Of a stretch of 54,905 bases of DNA, positions 44,284 to 51,954 are shown piece by piece (position 1 is the stretch's first letter; the number at the start of each line of letters is the position of its first letter). Made by a program: the position numbers and the translations under genes. This DNA is from an uncultured Bacilli bacterium (GTDB lineage: Bacteria; Bacillota_I; Bacilli_A; RF39; UBA660). A model generated the notes under the pieces. That model worked only from the letters and a program-made list of their open reading frames with translations. It searched no databases and was not told the origin of the DNA. The DNA lies in NCBI GenBank assembly GCA_947629445.1, contig CANRDU010000009.1, positions 1 to 54,905 of the forward strand. The letters run 5' to 3'.

Positions 44284-44640
44284 TTATCCCTCCCATGGCC
44301 ATGGGTTATTATCCCAACTCCATGGCACTCTATTTAAAGCTTCACTATTAGTAGTGAGTGGTCCATAGTTTTCCTCGTATTTTTTCATAATATTCTTTTT
44401 TTCATTGAGAAAAGAATTATATAACTCAATCATTTTGGCATTGTCTGGATAAACATCTAAATATAAATTTAAATCGATAAGTGCAAAATCAAAAATATCG
44501 ATATAAGTAAGCAATTCTGCTTGTTCATTCATAGGCTTTACATCGAAAATTTTTCCATATTGATCATATAAACTAGGGAACATATTACCACGAATAAACC
44601 CTTGATAAGGTTCAAATAATTCTATTTGTTTCTGATACAT
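44284..44640 (-). CDS. CotJA-CotJB fusion spore coat protein
   Basis: This 118-residue protein joins two coat proteins. Residues 1-35 have a CotJA-like end (FEPYQGFIRGNMFPSLYDQY; compare Bacillus CotJA, which ends in a similar W/F-P-x-L-Y segment). Residues about 40-118 match CotJB: FDFALIDLNLYLDVYPDNAK, YEENYGPLT and the C-terminal PWSWDNNPWPWEG. In Bacillus these are separate genes. No stop or ribosome site splits them here. AGGTG precedes the ATG at 44640, and cotJC follows. Confidence 0.86.
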   Translation of the reverse strand: MYQKQIELFEPYQGFIRGNMFPSLYDQYGKIFDVKPMNEQAELLTYIDIFDFALIDLNLYLDVYPDNAKMIELYNSFLNEKKNIMKKYEENYGPLTTNSEALNRVPWSWDNNPWPWEG

Positions 44641-44655
44641 TCTAACACCTCAATA

Positions 44656-44682
44656 TATTGTATGAAAAAAATAAAAATACGT
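44656..44682 (-). promoter_or_regulatory. Mother-cell (sigma-E/sigma-K type) promoter of the cotJ operon
   Basis: On the minus strand CATACAATA (44656-44664) is a perfect sigma-E -10 (CATACAAT) and also a perfect sigma-K -10 (CATAnnnTA). An AC pair 16 bases upstream (44681-44682) fits the short sigma-K -35. No good sigma-E -35 is seen. In Bacillus cotJ is a sigma-E operon. Confidence 0.6.
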
Positions 44683-44709
44683 TATTATGAAAAAAACAAC
44701 GATTATCCC

Positions 44710-44737
44710 TTGCTTTTTTATCCTTTTATGGTATAAT
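44710..44737 (+). promoter_or_regulatory. tRNA-His promoter
   Basis: TTGCTT (44710-44715) and TATAAT (44732-44737, with TGG before it) have a 16-base spacer and lie 22 bases before the tRNA. Confidence 0.75.
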
Positions 44738-44759
44738 TTATTATGTACTTTTGTACATG

Positions 44760-44835
44760 GCGGATATGGTGAAGGGGTTAACACGGTGGATTGTGGTTCC
44801 ATTATGCTAGGGTTCGAATCCCTATATCCGCCCCA
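44760..44835 (+). tRNA. tRNA-His (anticodon GTG)
   Basis: A full cloverleaf is seen: acceptor GCGGATA with TATCCGC, a D arm with GGGGTTAA, an anticodon stem TGGAT/TTCCA region with loop TTGTGGT (anticodon GTG), and a T arm AGGGTTCGAATCCCT. CCA is encoded. The base before the acceptor (44759) is G and faces C73, the extra G-1:C73 pair special to tRNA-His. It is a single-gene unit with its own promoter and terminator, divergent from cotJ. Confidence 0.96.
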
Positions 44836-44872
44836 TTTTGGATTTTGCGCACATCTTTGTGCGAAAGATAAG

Positions 44873-44906
44873 AAAAAGTTCGTAATCTAAGTATTACGAA
44901 CTTTTT
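44873..44906. terminator. Terminator between tRNA-His and the Cys-rich G5 protein
   Basis: A perfect 14-bp stem (44873-44886 with 44893-44906) with a 6-base loop can serve the tRNA and the opposing gene. Confidence 0.8.
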
Positions 44907-44937
44907 TATTAAAAAAGGAAAACGGCTTCTGTCTTCC

Positions 44938-45834
44938 TTAGTTCTTCCATAATCTTTTCTTGAAAATGTCTATTAAGCAAAGAATAGCATCTATAAATAC
45001 GGGAATAATTAGGAAAAAATATAAAATATATAATGTAATTTTTATCTTTTTTCCATGAGATATATTAGAAATTTTAGTCCACAAAAGATGATTATTTTTC
45101 TTTTTATAGAATGCAACAAAAATAATTGATATTATCCATAAAATAGAGGGGATAGAAGATGAGGTTTCCGTTTCTGAAATTTGGTTTTCTTCGTTTTCCT
45201 CTTCTATGTTAGTGATAAAATTGTTTTTACTGTTATCTTCTTTTTTGGAAGTATTATCTTCATTAGGAGTTTCTTTTTCTTTTGTTCCAATTTCTACAAT
45301 TTCATCTTGTGCTTTTACCGTTTCTTTTTCACTAGATACTGTTTTTTTGATTATATTTCCACTACTGTCAGAAATAATTTCATAGGTAATTTCTTTTTCG
45401 CCATTAATGCCTTCTCGGATTTTTCTTTCCTCTCCTACAAACATTTCTTCATTTTCTTTTTGGACGGTTTGATATGGGATTGTTTCTTTTTCTGTTGAAT
45501 TTGTTTTATATTGACAAGAATTATCATCAGTATTGGCTTTTGCATTATAATTGGCTGCTTTTTTATCTGTGCATCCAGCGACTTTTAATTTACAGCTCCC
45601 ATCATCTTTCGTAGCTTTAGGGTTATAATTAATCGCTTTCTTATTGGTACATCCATAGACTGGGGGAGGAGTACAAGTGCATGATGGACTTAGTGTACCA
45701 TCAGCACAAACTTGTCTTCCGGTTTCGGAACAACCAACTACTCCACCATGTCTTGAGCAACAACCTCTTTGTGCATGCACGGTAGTGGGAATGACACAAA
45801 TTAAAAAAAGTACCCAATATAACAATTTTTTCAT
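44938..45834 (-). CDS. Secreted Cys-rich protein with GCTDKKA repeats, G5 domain and membrane anchor
   Basis: The 298-residue protein has a signal peptide (about 1-21, ending VHA), a cysteine cluster with CCSRHGGVVGC and SCTC (about 24-55), and two repeats of the form GCTxKKAxNYNxKAxxDDxSC (about 61-82 and 87-108), a calcium-site-like pattern common in secreted Bacteroidetes proteins. A G5 domain follows (about 118-190), then a Glu/Asn/Ser-rich stalk (190-225) and two membrane helices near 228-245 and 262-288. It looks like a surface wall-binding protein. No known homologue is claimed for the whole layout. Confidence 0.75.
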   Translation of the reverse strand: MKKLLYWVLFLICVIPTTVHAQRGCCSRHGGVVGCSETGRQVCADGTLSPSCTCTPPPVYGCTNKKAINYNPKATKDDGSCKLKVAGCTDKKAANYNAKANTDDNSCQYKTNSTEKETIPYQTVQKENEEMFVGEERKIREGINGEKEITYEIISDSSGNIIKKTVSSEKETVKAQDEIVEIGTKEKETPNEDNTSKKEDNSKNNFITNIEEENEENQISETETSSSIPSILWIISIIFVAFYKKKNNHLLWTKISNISHGKKIKITLYILYFFLIIPVFIDAILCLIDIFKKRLWKN

Positions 45835-46000
45835 AAATACTCCTTAAAACATGTTACCTGATATTTTATAGCAACTTGAAACAGATTTATTGTAGCAAAC
45901 TTTTATCTAAAGTTCAATAATGAGAGAAGGAGATATTGTTTCATATCATTTTTGTTTATATATTTTTCAAAGAATATGGTAGAAAGAAACCTAAAAAGAT

Positions 46001-46029
46001 TTTACAAGTTTCAAGAAAGTTGATATAAT
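46001..46029 (+). promoter_or_regulatory. Promoter of the glycosyltransferase gene
   Basis: TTTACA (46001-46006), a 17-base spacer and TGA-TATAAT (-10 at 46024-46029) form a strong extended promoter 27 bases before the start. Confidence 0.75.
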
Positions 46030-46056
46030 ATTTCACATTATTAGGGAGGATAAGAA

Positions 46057-47118
46057 ATGAAGAAAGTATCTATTATTATTCCTGTTTATAACGTAGAAAA
46101 GTACGTAGAACAGTGCTTAGATAGTGTAGTAAAACAGACTTATCCCAATGTGGAAATTATTATTGTCGAAAATGGATCGACTGATAATACTTTGATGAAA
46201 CTAGAAAAATATCGCTCTATGGGGAATGTTACAATTATAGTACAAAATCAAAAGTTAGGACCAGGCGGAGCTAGAAACATAGGAATGATGGCATCTACTG
46301 GTGATTATGTTGCCTTCATAGATGGGGACGATATTGTAGAGCCAAATATGATAGAGGAAATGGTTAGAGTATTAGAACAAAAAAATTCTCTAGTAGTAAT
46401 GTGCAGACACGATGTTTTTATTGGATGTCTGAAGAGGAAAGGGACATCAAAAGGTGATGTAATCGAATTAGATTTTGAAAATAGACCATCCCTTTTAGAA
46501 GGTTATCAAGGACAATGTTGGAATAAATTGTATAGAAGAGAATTACTAGAAAAATTTCCTTTTCCAAATGATTTAAATTTTGAAGATGCAGCTGTGATTT
46601 ATCCTATTTTAATTCTCTCACAAAAAGTGCCTTATATAACATCAGAATTGTATCATTATCGTAGAAATATAAAAGGAATCACATTGTCTAATAAATTTCC
46701 TAATAAAAGAATATTAGATTTATACCCAGCTATTAATTGTCTTGAGCAAAACTATTCTTTGGTGAGAACGGATAATCGATATGATTATGCTATTACCAAT
46801 ATTGCGCATCATATTTTATTAATTTCAGCAATTGATGCTGCCTGTTGGTTAACAATACCATATCCAACACATAAAAAGATTGTAAGTGAACTTACTTTTT
46901 TAGCAAATCGTCGTTATGGCTATAATAGTTATTTAGAAAATCCTATAGTACAAAGAAATTTAAGTAGATGGATTTATTTTGCTAGAATACAACTGTTTAA
47001 ATTATTTTTAGATTCTCATTATCAAACAGATAAAAGTGATATAGAAATTATGGATGAAGTAAGCAACATGATAGATAGTGAGTTAGCAAAACGACCAAAA
47101 CAAAAAATAAAGTATTGA
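46057..47118 (+). CDS. Family 2 glycosyltransferase
   Basis: The 353-residue protein has a GT-A fold with VSIIIPVYNVEKYVEQCLDS at residues 4-23, ENGSTDNT near 48, GGARNIGM near 82 and the metal-binding IDGDD near 102. Such enzymes move sugars from nucleotide donors to cell-surface polymers or lipids. The C-terminal half, with many Tyr and Arg, resembles capsule or teichoic-acid GT2 proteins, but the substrate cannot be told. It is a single-gene unit. GGGAGG precedes the ATG. Confidence 0.9.
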   Translation: MKKVSIIIPVYNVEKYVEQCLDSVVKQTYPNVEIIIVENGSTDNTLMKLEKYRSMGNVTIIVQNQKLGPGGARNIGMMASTGDYVAFIDGDDIVEPNMIEEMVRVLEQKNSLVVMCRHDVFIGCLKRKGTSKGDVIELDFENRPSLLEGYQGQCWNKLYRRELLEKFPFPNDLNFEDAAVIYPILILSQKVPYITSELYHYRRNIKGITLSNKFPNKRILDLYPAINCLEQNYSLVRTDNRYDYAITNIAHHILLISAIDAACWLTIPYPTHKKIVSELTFLANRRYGYNSYLENPIVQRNLSRWIYFARIQLFKLFLDSHYQTDKSDIEIMDEVSNMIDSELAKRPKQKIKY

Positions 47119-47139
47119 TTTTTTCAATACTTTATTTTT
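47106..47139. terminator. Shared terminator of glycosyltransferase and zinc-ribbon genes
   Basis: A 13-bp stem (47106-47118 with 47124-47136) with a T5 loop covers the ends of both convergent genes. Confidence 0.75.
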
Positions 47140-47521
47140 GATAACCAACAAGGTTGATGTCGATAGTGTTTGAAAATGCTCCTAAGCGCATAGGACAATT
47201 AAATACTAGATGACGGTATTCATCGTTAATGACAAATTGGCTTTCTCCTATCCCCATTCCACAGTTAATTCGAATATTGTGATTTCCATAATAGACTGGA
47301 AAAGAAACACTTTGATTATTTTTGACAGTACCAATAAGATAGCCATCAATGTAAACGGTATAAGGGACAGCACATCCTAAAAATTTTTTAGGTCGCGTAA
47401 TGGTAATACTGCCAGTTTGTGGATTGGCACTTATTGCGGGTGGTTGATTTAACGGAGAAGCACAATTGGTGCAAAAGTTAGCTCCTTCTACATTATTATT
47501 ACCACATTTACTACATATCAT
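47132..47521 (-). CDS. Zinc-ribbon protein of unknown function
   Basis: The 129-residue product starts with a zinc ribbon (Cys 3, 6, 17, 20). A Pro/Ala-rich linker leads to a beta-rich domain (about 37-129) with YTVYIDGYLIGTVKNNQSV and YYGNHNIRI, reminiscent of PEGA-like folds that present a short loop. No membrane segment is seen. It is eight bases after the M32 peptidase gene on the same strand and is probably cotranscribed with it. Its function is not known. Confidence 0.75.
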   Translation of the reverse strand: MICSKCGNNNVEGANFCTNCASPLNQPPAISANPQTGSITITRPKKFLGCAVPYTVYIDGYLIGTVKNNQSVSFPVYYGNHNIRINCGMGIGESQFVINDEYRHLVFNCPMRLGAFSNTIDINLVGYQK

Positions 47522-47529
47522 ATAACTTC

Positions 47530-49002
47530 CTACTTTCTATATTTATTTTCAAAGTAACGAATGATAGCATTCGCATTTATCGGTTGATTACATAGTTGTT
47601 CTATTAAATCTTTAGCGGGAATGGTATTGCCATACTGGTGGACTCTCTCTATTAAATAGTTGGTAATTTCTTTTATTTTTCCCTGCTCTAATAGAAGATC
47701 AATATTCCCTAAATCTTTTCCCATTTGTTCTAGAAACATTCCATCATAAATATTTCCTAAAAGGTAAGATGGAAAATAACCAAAATTTCCCTGTGACCAA
47801 TGTACGTCTTGAAGAATTCCTTCTGCATCATTTTGGACATCTATTCCTAAATATTCTTTTATTTTCTCATTCCAAAGATGAGGAAGATCTTCCACTTTTA
47901 AATTGTTTTTAAAAATATCTCTTTCTAATTCGTAACGAATAATAATGTGTAGGCAATAGGTAAGTTCATCTGCTTCTGTACGGATGGGACCTAAACTGAC
48001 ATGATTTAATTCTTCTACGAATTCTTGTTGTGTCATGGGTAGATGCAACAATTCTTTTATTTTAGGATAAATTGGTGTCCAAAAATTTTCATTTCTTCCT
48101 AAGATATTTTCAAAAAATCGTGATTGACTTTCGTGTAATCCATAGATAAAGCAAGGAAAGTTGTTTGATATGGTAGAGATGTTGGAATTGATATTTTGTT
48201 CAAAGATTCCATGCCCTCCTTCATGAATGATGGTAGATACAAAAGAATAAGGATTATCGGTGCTTTGAAAAGCAATGCGAATATCATTCGCTTGAATTTT
48301 TGTAGTAAAACCATGAGGATAAATACCAGTAGTTCCTCTAGAGGTATCAAAACCGATATAATCTAATAAAACGTTCGCACAGTTTTTTAGTTCACTATCG
48401 CTATAAGGATAACGAAAATGGTTTGATGATACTTTGCTTTTCACTTGATGAACAAGAGGAATTAAACAGTTTTTTATTTGTTCAAATAATGGATCAATTT
48501 CTTTAGTAGTCATTCCTTTTTCATAACTATTCAACATGGCATCATAGATATCCATATCGGGATATTGATAGTGATAATAATCCTTAGTCATAGTGATTAA
48601 TTTTTCTAAGTATGGTTTAAATAATTCATAATTATTTTCTTTTTTGGCATCTTCCCAAACCGTAGTAGCTTTTGTACACAATGTCATGTATTCCTGATAG
48701 AAATCTACAGGAACTTTTTTATTGATATCGTAATCTTCTTTTAATATTTTTAAATATCTTTTTTCTATTTCACTTAATTTTTGAAACTCTTCACTCTCTA
48801 TATATTGTGTAAGGAGTACGTTATATTCATTACTTGTTTTTAATTCAAAAATATTTCTATCTATTTCTGATTTTACGTCTATTAAATAGTCTTTGCCGTT
48901 TTTAGGGCAATTTACTTTCAAATCCCAATCTAATAAATTAGCTAAAAATTCCTTTTGGGCAATTTGTTTTTGATAGTTCATGAATGATTCGAATTCTTTC
49001 AT
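47530..49002 (-). CDS. M32-family carboxypeptidase (Taq type)
   Basis: This 490-residue zinc metallocarboxypeptidase has the HEGGH motif (HEXXH type) in STIIHEGGHGIFEQN near residue 243 with the downstream Glu in GLHESQSRFFEN near 270, and WSQGNFGYFPSYLLG near 400, all typical of the M32 family. It removes C-terminal residues from peptides in the cytoplasm. Length is normal for the family. AGGAGG precedes the start. Confidence 0.94.
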   Translation of the reverse strand: MKEFESFMNYQKQIAQKEFLANLLDWDLKVNCPKNGKDYLIDVKSEIDRNIFELKTSNEYNVLLTQYIESEEFQKLSEIEKRYLKILKEDYDINKKVPVDFYQEYMTLCTKATTVWEDAKKENNYELFKPYLEKLITMTKDYYHYQYPDMDIYDAMLNSYEKGMTTKEIDPLFEQIKNCLIPLVHQVKSKVSSNHFRYPYSDSELKNCANVLLDYIGFDTSRGTTGIYPHGFTTKIQANDIRIAFQSTDNPYSFVSTIIHEGGHGIFEQNINSNISTISNNFPCFIYGLHESQSRFFENILGRNENFWTPIYPKIKELLHLPMTQQEFVEELNHVSLGPIRTEADELTYCLHIIIRYELERDIFKNNLKVEDLPHLWNEKIKEYLGIDVQNDAEGILQDVHWSQGNFGYFPSYLLGNIYDGMFLEQMGKDLGNIDLLLEQGKIKEITNYLIERVHQYGNTIPAKDLIEQLCNQPINANAIIRYFENKYRK

Positions 49003-49105
49003 ATATCCTCCTATAATATTATAACATATTTTTTCCCTTAAAAAATTTTTAAAAAAGGAAATTCTTGTATTTTCAATAATAATACAGATAGAGGGAGGAA
49101 ATTTG

Positions 49106-50623
49106 GTGAAAAAAATATTATATGTATTAACTATATTGATGAGTTATTTTTGTGTAGGAATAACTAATATGATGGCGAAAGAAGTAACGATAACGGATTA
49201 CCGTTTCTTTCAAGATAATGATTCTACAAAGCCTTATTGGTGGCTAGAACATTCAGTATCTTGGGAAGGGGTTGATGCGAAATATCGATATACTAGAACG
49301 AGAGCAGGAATATTTAAAACATCAGAAAATGAGATAGTTTATTGTATACAACCTGGAATTAAAATGGCATCTGCAACGAATGGGATGCATTACTATACTT
49401 ATAATGAAGTAGAAGATATTCTAAAGTATTCTGGTTTAAGTAAACAGTTGAAAGAAAGTTTGGAATTAATCAGTTATTTTGGATATGGTTATGATGGTGA
49501 CAAGAGTGAAGCTATGTATGTCGCAACGCAGTTAACCATTTGGAATACCGTCAAGCCTAATAGTACAAAAATTCTAGATGGTGAGAAGAAAGCTAGTGAA
49601 GTAAAAGAAAAACAGAATGTTATTCAAAAACGAATTGAGGATTATCAAAAAAAGATTAGTTTTGAAGATAAGACGGTAGAACTTATGTTAGGAAAAGAAG
49701 AGGTTATTGAAGATAAAAATGCTGTACTTTCTCATTATGATGTTTTAAAATGTGAAAATTGTCAGGCAAAAATAGAGGAAAATAAGTTATTTATAACACC
49801 TCTTGCCAAAGGAAAAGGAGCAATTATTCTTACCAGAAAAATTGATAATGATAAAAGTCATTCCATTTTATATGCATCTGGCAATTATCAAAAAATGATG
49901 TCTTTTAAAGATCCTGTTGCCAAAGAGGCAAGAATGAGTTTTAATGTAGATGATGTTGAAGTAAAATTTTATAAGAGAGATAAAGAAACAGGTGATAGTT
50001 CTAAGGTAGAGAAATCTTTTGAAGGAGCCGAATATGGCATTTATAATGTTCAAGGGGAATTATTAGAAACTTTAAAGGCAGATAAGAGTGGATATATGGA
50101 AACACACTTAGGTTATGGTACTTATATTGTGAAAGAACTAAAAGCACCTGTTGGTTACGCAAAATCAGAAGAAGAATATATTTTAAAAATTACGGAAGAA
50201 AATTTAAAAGAAGGAATTTGTTTAGAAGTATTTGATATCGTTATTAAAGGAAACGTTACTATTCAAAAACAAGAAGCAGGAACTAAGCAAACTTTAGAAG
50301 GGGCTGATATATGTCTTTATGATAAAGAAGATCAATTACTTTCTTGTGCTACCACCGATAAGGATGGGAATGCTACTTTTAAAGATATTCCTTATGGAAA
50401 ATATTATTATCAAGAAAAGAATGCTCCATTAGGCTATAGCAAAGATAATACAAAATACTTTTTTGAAATACAAGAACAGAAAAATTATTTTTTTACGATA
50501 GAAAATAAAAAAATAGAAATTATACCGCCTGAAACAGGAGATGAGATTCAAATTTTTGTTTTTTTATCACTCGCAGGATTTTTATGTATTTTCCTATCCC
50601 ATAGTTTTCATAAAATATGGTAA
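49106..50623 (+). CDS. Cell-wall-anchored surface protein with thioester and SpaA-type domains
   Basis: The 505-residue product has a signal peptide (about 1-24) and an N-terminal thioester (TQXA) domain, with the reactive Cys in IVYCIQPG near residue 78 and the Gln in ATQLTIWN near 138. Two SpaA/Cna-B-like prealbumin repeats follow (about 290-375 and 388-470, with APVGYA and APLGYS ends). The C-terminus has PPETGD, then a hydrophobic helix and a short basic tail, which is a sortase sorting signal. Such proteins attach covalently to host surfaces. The motif differs from LPXTG at its first residue. GTG at 49106 has the better spacing to GGGAGGAA; TTG at 49103 is the alternative. Confidence 0.87.
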   Translation: MKKILYVLTILMSYFCVGITNMMAKEVTITDYRFFQDNDSTKPYWWLEHSVSWEGVDAKYRYTRTRAGIFKTSENEIVYCIQPGIKMASATNGMHYYTYNEVEDILKYSGLSKQLKESLELISYFGYGYDGDKSEAMYVATQLTIWNTVKPNSTKILDGEKKASEVKEKQNVIQKRIEDYQKKISFEDKTVELMLGKEEVIEDKNAVLSHYDVLKCENCQAKIEENKLFITPLAKGKGAIILTRKIDNDKSHSILYASGNYQKMMSFKDPVAKEARMSFNVDDVEVKFYKRDKETGDSSKVEKSFEGAEYGIYNVQGELLETLKADKSGYMETHLGYGTYIVKELKAPVGYAKSEEEYILKITEENLKEGICLEVFDIVIKGNVTIQKQEAGTKQTLEGADICLYDKEDQLLSCATTDKDGNATFKDIPYGKYYYQEKNAPLGYSKDNTKYFFEIQEQKNYFFTIENKKIEIIPPETGDEIQIFVFLSLAGFLCIFLSHSFHKIW

Positions 50624-50647
50624 AATATTGATGAATGGAGGGATATT

Positions 50648-50992
50648 ATGAAAATACATGAAATGAGATTACATGAAGAGCCTTTCAATAAAATTAAAGC
50701 GGGATTAAAAGATATTGAATATCGAGTAAATGATGAAAAGAGAAGACAAATTGAAATAGGCGATACTATTATTTTTTATAAACGACCAGAGGAAAAAGAA
50801 AAAATAGAGGTTAAGGTCATAGATTTAAAATATTATAAGGATTTACTAGAAATGTTTACAGCAACTTTTGATAGGGATTTTAAAGAGTATTATCGTACTC
50901 CGGAAGAGGTTGTAAAAGATACTCCTTATTATACAGAAGAGGAAGTTAACAAATATGGATGTGTTGCCATTTATTTTGAAAAGAAAAAGTAG
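50648..50992 (+). CDS. ASCH-domain protein
   Basis: The 114-residue protein fits the small ASCH (PUA-like) fold, with EPFNKIKAGLKDIEYRVND near residue 12, IEIGDTIIFYKRP near 37 and a C-terminal GCVAIYFE. ASCH proteins bind RNA or modified nucleosides; some cut RNA, and others act on N4-acetylcytidine. The substrate is unknown here. AATGGAGGG precedes the ATG. It is 24 bases after the surface-protein gene and 16 bases before the ATP-grasp gene. Confidence 0.82.
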   Translation: MKIHEMRLHEEPFNKIKAGLKDIEYRVNDEKRRQIEIGDTIIFYKRPEEKEKIEVKVIDLKYYKDLLEMFTATFDRDFKEYYRTPEEVVKDTPYYTEEEVNKYGCVAIYFEKKK

Positions 50993-51008
50993 AAAGAGCG
51001 CGATGTGA

Positions 51009-51932
51009 ATGCAAGATTTTCATGCGTTAATTGAAGAAATTTGTGAAGAATTAAAAATAAAAATGACTTGCTTATCCAAGGATTGGATTGTGATGTTAGA
51101 AAAAGAAAATAAGACACGATACATAGCAGGTTATAAATTTGATTTAAATGGTCATGCTCTGGGCTCTATTATGGATGATAAATATGCAATGTATGAAATT
51201 TTAATTCAAAAGAAAATTCCTGTCATTGAACATACTATTGCCTTTAGGTCTAACAACCAGAATGATTATGCTAAGGATTGCAATCGTTATGAGTTTATTG
51301 AAAATTTCTTCAATCAACATGGTCAAAATATTGTTATCAAGGCCAACGATAGTACATGTGGCGTGGCGGTTTATCATATTACGAATGTGGATGAATTAAG
51401 ATCTTCGCTAGATAGGTTATTTAAGAATCATTTTTCGATTAGCCTTTGTCCTTTCTATGATATAAAAAGGGAGTATAGATTGATATTCTTAAAAAATGAA
51501 TGTGTTTTATTATATGGAAAGAAAAGACCAATTGTAACAGGAGATGGCAAGAAGACAATTCGTGAGTTATTAGAGGAATTTAATCCTAATTTTTTTCAAG
51601 GAAATTTAGAAGATTCAAAATATGATTATGTTTTAAAATATAATGAAATGTTTGAATATAGTTGGAAATTTAATTTATCTGAAGGAGCAATTCCTATTGA
51701 AATTACCGATGAAAAATTAAAACAGAAATTACAAAATTTTGGCGAAAAAGTTTCCACAAAAATGAATTTGCCATTTTGTAGTTTAGATGTTATCGAATTG
51801 ATGGACGGAAAATTGCTTGTTATGGAAATAAATAGTGGAGTTATGATGTTTAATTACGCAAAGTATACAAAAGCGGGAAGAGATAAAACTAAGGAAATTT
51901 ATAAACGTGCTATTGAGGAGATGTTTTCATAA
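51009..51932 (+). CDS. ATP-grasp ligase of unknown substrate
   Basis: The 307-residue product has ATP-grasp features: a lysine loop NIVIKANDSTCGVAVY near residue 110, YDIKREYRLIFLKNECVLLY near 152, and the metal-binding end CSLDVIELMDGKLLVMEINSGV near 258, as in RimK, GshAB and cyanophycin synthetase C-terminal parts. These enzymes join an acyl phosphate to an amine. No strong ribosome site is seen before the ATG (only GATGTGA), so translation may be coupled with the ASCH gene. The substrate is unknown. Confidence 0.82.
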   Translation: MQDFHALIEEICEELKIKMTCLSKDWIVMLEKENKTRYIAGYKFDLNGHALGSIMDDKYAMYEILIQKKIPVIEHTIAFRSNNQNDYAKDCNRYEFIENFFNQHGQNIVIKANDSTCGVAVYHITNVDELRSSLDRLFKNHFSISLCPFYDIKREYRLIFLKNECVLLYGKKRPIVTGDGKKTIRELLEEFNPNFFQGNLEDSKYDYVLKYNEMFEYSWKFNLSEGAIPIEITDEKLKQKLQNFGEKVSTKMNLPFCSLDVIELMDGKLLVMEINSGVMMFNYAKYTKAGRDKTKEIYKRAIEEMFS

Positions 51933-51953
51933 AAAAAGAGAACATCTCTTTTT
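51918..51953. terminator. Terminator after the ATP-grasp gene
   Basis: An 8-bp stem (51918-51925 with 51941-51948) with a 15-base loop and a T run ends next to the stop of the opposing MBL gene. Confidence 0.6.
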
Positions 51954-51954
51954 G

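Noticed and set aside
44687..44890. Open frame of 67 codons over the tRNA-His region
   Set aside because: It runs through the tRNA and its promoter on the same strand, has no ribosome site, and the tRNA fold is unmistakable.
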